From the NCBI GenBank assembly GCA_016840035.1, contig JAEOTC010000122.1:1-33791 (forward strand): a DNA stretch of 33,791 nucleotides, given 5' to 3'. Source of the DNA: Candidatus Hodarchaeota archaeon. Its GTDB lineage: Archaea > Asgardarchaeota > Heimdallarchaeia > Hodarchaeales > Hodarchaeaceae. The position numbers were made by a program, and so were the translations under genes. This document shows, one piece after another, positions 31,781-33,791 of the stretch. The first letter of the stretch is position 1; every line of letters begins with the position of its first letter. A model generated the notes under the pieces. The model made no database searches. It saw only the letters and a program-made list of their open reading frames with translations, and had not been told where the DNA came from.

Positions 31781-33791
31781 ATGAAGAAAATCCTAGGAAA
31801 TGGTTTGCGTTTTTTAATACTCGCATTAGTTATCACTTCAACATTCTTAATCGCTGATACCCAAGCAAAACTTGGTGAAGTTAATTCTAGCGCTGATTCA
31901 GTAACCGTCAAAGACAATAAGTTAAATGTCTCAGAATTAATGTACTTTGACATTACAGAATTTACAAATACAAGTCATCTAATCGATGTTGATAGAATTA
32001 TTACTGCGAACCAATATGGATACACTTTCTCAAAAACTATGATAGAAATCTCTAGTAATAGTACTAAGGAAATAAATGCGATCAATTATACGTTACCGAC
32101 AATGGAGTATAATGAATCAAAATATTTTAGAATCTATTCAAAGAATGATACAGAAACAGAAAATACGACATATAATGATCACATTGGGAATGAAACAACA
32201 GAACTCGTTGTAAAATTCCCAACAGTTGGTTTTGAGGAAACAGTTACATTAATCATAGAAATTGATTATCCAAACGCCATAGAATATGATGAAAACGATG
32301 AATTGGTGGAGACTGAATATCCTTATCATTTTAACATAAGTTTTCTTCCCTTAATTACGATTCCTATTACTTCATATAGCATAAATTGGAGGGTAGGAAA
32401 AGATGTTTCTATGAGTGTAAATAACGACACATTAAAGCCAACAGAAGCGAATTTTACGGGTAGAATTGAACAAGAAAGTACAGCCTTAAGATATCGAAAT
32501 ATTCAGGAATTAACTTCTATCAATCGTGAAGTTTTAAATCAGTCTGAATATGGAGGTTATAATCTCACATTACTAACAGATCGGAGTTTCATTCCTTCTT
32601 ATCAACAGAATATGGCAACAAATTTCACTGATTATCTAACTTTTGATTACTACCAAGTTGGTGGAACTTTCATTACGTTCACATCCTTAACAACTACCAT
32701 CAAGGTTTCAGAATGGGGAACCGTGTATACAAAGCAATCAATCAAGATAAAGAATATAGGGCTACAATCTGGACCAGTTCTTTCCACTGCTCTAGGGGGT
32801 ATCACATTCCCGACCTTATCATTCAATGTTCCCGAATCTGCAGGTAAAATAGGGATAACTGATAATTACGGAAATATCACTCCCATCGTGAATACCGATG
32901 CCGTAACTCAGAAGAAATCAATCGAATTTAGGCCGAGAATTCAAATAGAACAAGGCTCAGAATACGATATATTCCTTTCTTATACCCAACCGTCTACCAA
33001 AGTAATTAATAATCTCGGTGGGGGAAAGGTTCAATTATTAACACCGTTATCAATGAGCTTCAATTGTACCATACAGAATTATGAGCTTGAATTATTTTTC
33101 CCATTTGGTTCATCAATAACCAAGCAGAAAATTAGTGATGCTACGTTTGAAGGTACATTGAGAAACCCTGTATCGATTACTTCAATTCAGAAAACACAAT
33201 TCTTAGGTTTATTTAATAGTAAAGGGTATCGATTTACATTTGAAGACCTTACACCACTTAGCAATAAACAGTTAAAAATAGAATTTGGAATGAGCCCATT
33301 TAACCAACTTTATACTCCACTTTCATTTTCAATATTCTTTTTGTTAATTGGATTTGTTTATGCACTAACTAGAAATTTATCATTTGGATATAAACCTTCC
33401 AAGCTAGCACTAGAAGAAATTCCACTTGATATGATCAAAAGTTTCGTTAAAGCATACGAAGAAAAGACTGCAATTCGTGAACAAATTCTAAGATTGGATA
33501 GGAAACGTAAGTCAAAGAACATCAGTGCGAGAGAATATGAACAAACAAAAATTATTCTTCGAAATCAGCAACAACAGAATGATCGGGCAATTGTTTCAGT
33601 TTCACGTAAGCTTTCAGAAGAAAATCCTCGCTTTCGATTATCTATGAGATCAATTGAAGTAGCTGAGGCAAGCCGAGAAGATTATTTATTAAATATTGAA
33701 TCCTTAGAGAAAAAGAAGACTCAAGGTCGGATTGGAAAAGAAGCCTATGCTAAATTAAAAATTGATTATGATAATAAGCTTAGAAAGGCAA
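31781..33791 (+). CDS. Ribophorin I (OST1)-like membrane protein, 3' end outside window
   Basis: An open frame of 670 codons runs off the right edge. It starts with a signal peptide (about 1-27: basic, hydrophobic, DTQA). A long beta-rich extracellular part with many NxS/T sites follows, then one membrane helix at about 514-531 and a charged, coiled-coil-like cytoplasmic part from about 540. In the second half several segments line up with human ribophorin I: TSLTTTIKVSEWG (W312) with TSMTRVIEVSHWG, DNYGNIT (361-367) with DEIGNVS, EFRPRI (382-387) with EIRPRF, then YTQPS with YNLPS. The tail segment GRIGKEAYAKLK resembles GKLKKDTYIENEK. Ribophorin I is a subunit of the oligosaccharyltransferase that N-glycosylates proteins at the translocon. 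The homology call rests on remembered sequence and shared domain order. Confidence 0.8.
   Translation, partial: MKKILGNGLRFLILALVITSTFLIADTQAKLGEVNSSADSVTVKDNKLNVSELMYFDITEFTNTSHLIDVDRIITANQYGYTFSKTMIEISSNSTKEINAINYTLPTMEYNESKYFRIYSKNDTETENTTYNDHIGNETTELVVKFPTVGFEETVTLIIEIDYPNAIEYDENDELVETEYPYHFNISFLPLITIPITSYSINWRVGKDVSMSVNNDTLKPTEANFTGRIEQESTALRYRNIQELTSINREVLNQSEYGGYNLTLLTDRSFIPSYQQNMATNFTDYLTFDYYQVGGTFITFTSLTTTIKVSEWGTVYTKQSIKIKNIGLQSGPVLSTALGGITFPTLSFNVPESAGKIGITDNYGNITPIVNTDAVTQKKSIEFRPRIQIEQGSEYDIFLSYTQPSTKVINNLGGGKVQLLTPLSMSFNCTIQNYELELFFPFGSSITKQKISDATFEGTLRNPVSITSIQKTQFLGLFNSKGYRFTFEDLTPLSNKQLKIEFGMSPFNQLYTPLSFSIFFLLIGFVYALTRNLSFGYKPSKLALEEIPLDMIKSFVKAYEEKTAIREQILRLDRKRKSKNISAREYEQTKIILRNQQQQNDRAIVSVSRKLSEENPRFRLSMRSIEVAEASREDYLLNIESLEKKKTQGRIGKEAYAKLKIDYDNKLRKA

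Noticed and set aside
31750..31953. A 67-codon minus-strand frame over the start of the ribophorin I-like gene
   Set aside because: It lies antisense to the signal peptide and N-terminal domain of a 670-codon frame with strong family features.

Overview
The window reads as a chromosomal segment of an archaeon, most probably an Asgard archaeon (Heimdallarchaeia-like is a guess). The core genes are archaeal: split RNA polymerase A'/A'', Rpo3 (subunit D) carrying an iron-sulfur domain, TFB, eL18, eL30, aNusA, Csl4 and SecY. The accessory genes point to Asgard: a Ras-superfamily GTPase in an operon with a roadblock-type protein, and an open reading frame at the right edge that resembles eukaryotic ribophorin I (OST1). 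The DNA is AT-rich, many operon-internal genes start with TTG, and several genes look leaderless, with a TATA box about 22-28 nt before the start codon.

Layout. 1-3.7 kb: 5' end of an EF-1A-family GTPase (minus), a divergent TFB (minus), then DUF655 and KsgA/Dim1 (plus) and a small membrane protein (minus). 4.2-6.5 kb: rpo3-eL18-uL13-uS9, followed by a tRNA-Ile(GAU) gene that appears to carry two introns, one at the unusual 30/31 position. 6.6-16 kb: a two-armed locus around a shared promoter region. The minus arm encodes a TadC/ArlJ-like membrane platform protein, a 1176-residue membrane-anchored surface protein and a 480-residue membrane protein. The plus arm encodes a CxxC-containing small protein, a GspE/TadA/VirB11-family ATPase and two small hydrophobic proteins. 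16.4-24.7 kb: rpoA1-rpoA2-eL30-nusA, uS12, then a ribosome-biogenesis/RNA block (METTL5-like methyltransferase, Csl4, Rio1, Dim2/Pno1) and tRNA-Ala(UGC). 24.8-29.7 kb: a pilin-like 70-residue protein (minus) sharing a 104-nt promoter gap with a plus-strand operon of small GTPase, KaiC-like ATPase, roadblock-like protein, FIST sensor and MFS transporter. 29.7-33.8 kb: SecY (minus), head-to-head with the ribophorin I-like gene (plus), which runs off the window.

How it may fit together. Most of the window is translation and transcription housekeeping, but several familiar archaeal operons are broken up: rpo3 lacks the usual uS13-uS4-uS11 upstream and rpoN-rpoK downstream, rpoA1 lacks rpoH/rpoB upstream, and uS12 lacks uS7/EF-2 downstream. 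The two accessory blocks may be linked. A type IV pilus/Tad-like ATPase and platform gene set lies 9 kb from a class III (Epd/Flp-like) pilin candidate, and that pilin is divergent from a GTPase/roadblock operon. This recalls in outline the bacterial MglA/MglB control of type IV pili. The link is inferred from gene content and position only. SecY beside a ribophorin I-like protein suggests a translocon/glycosylation neighbourhood like that of the eukaryotic ER.
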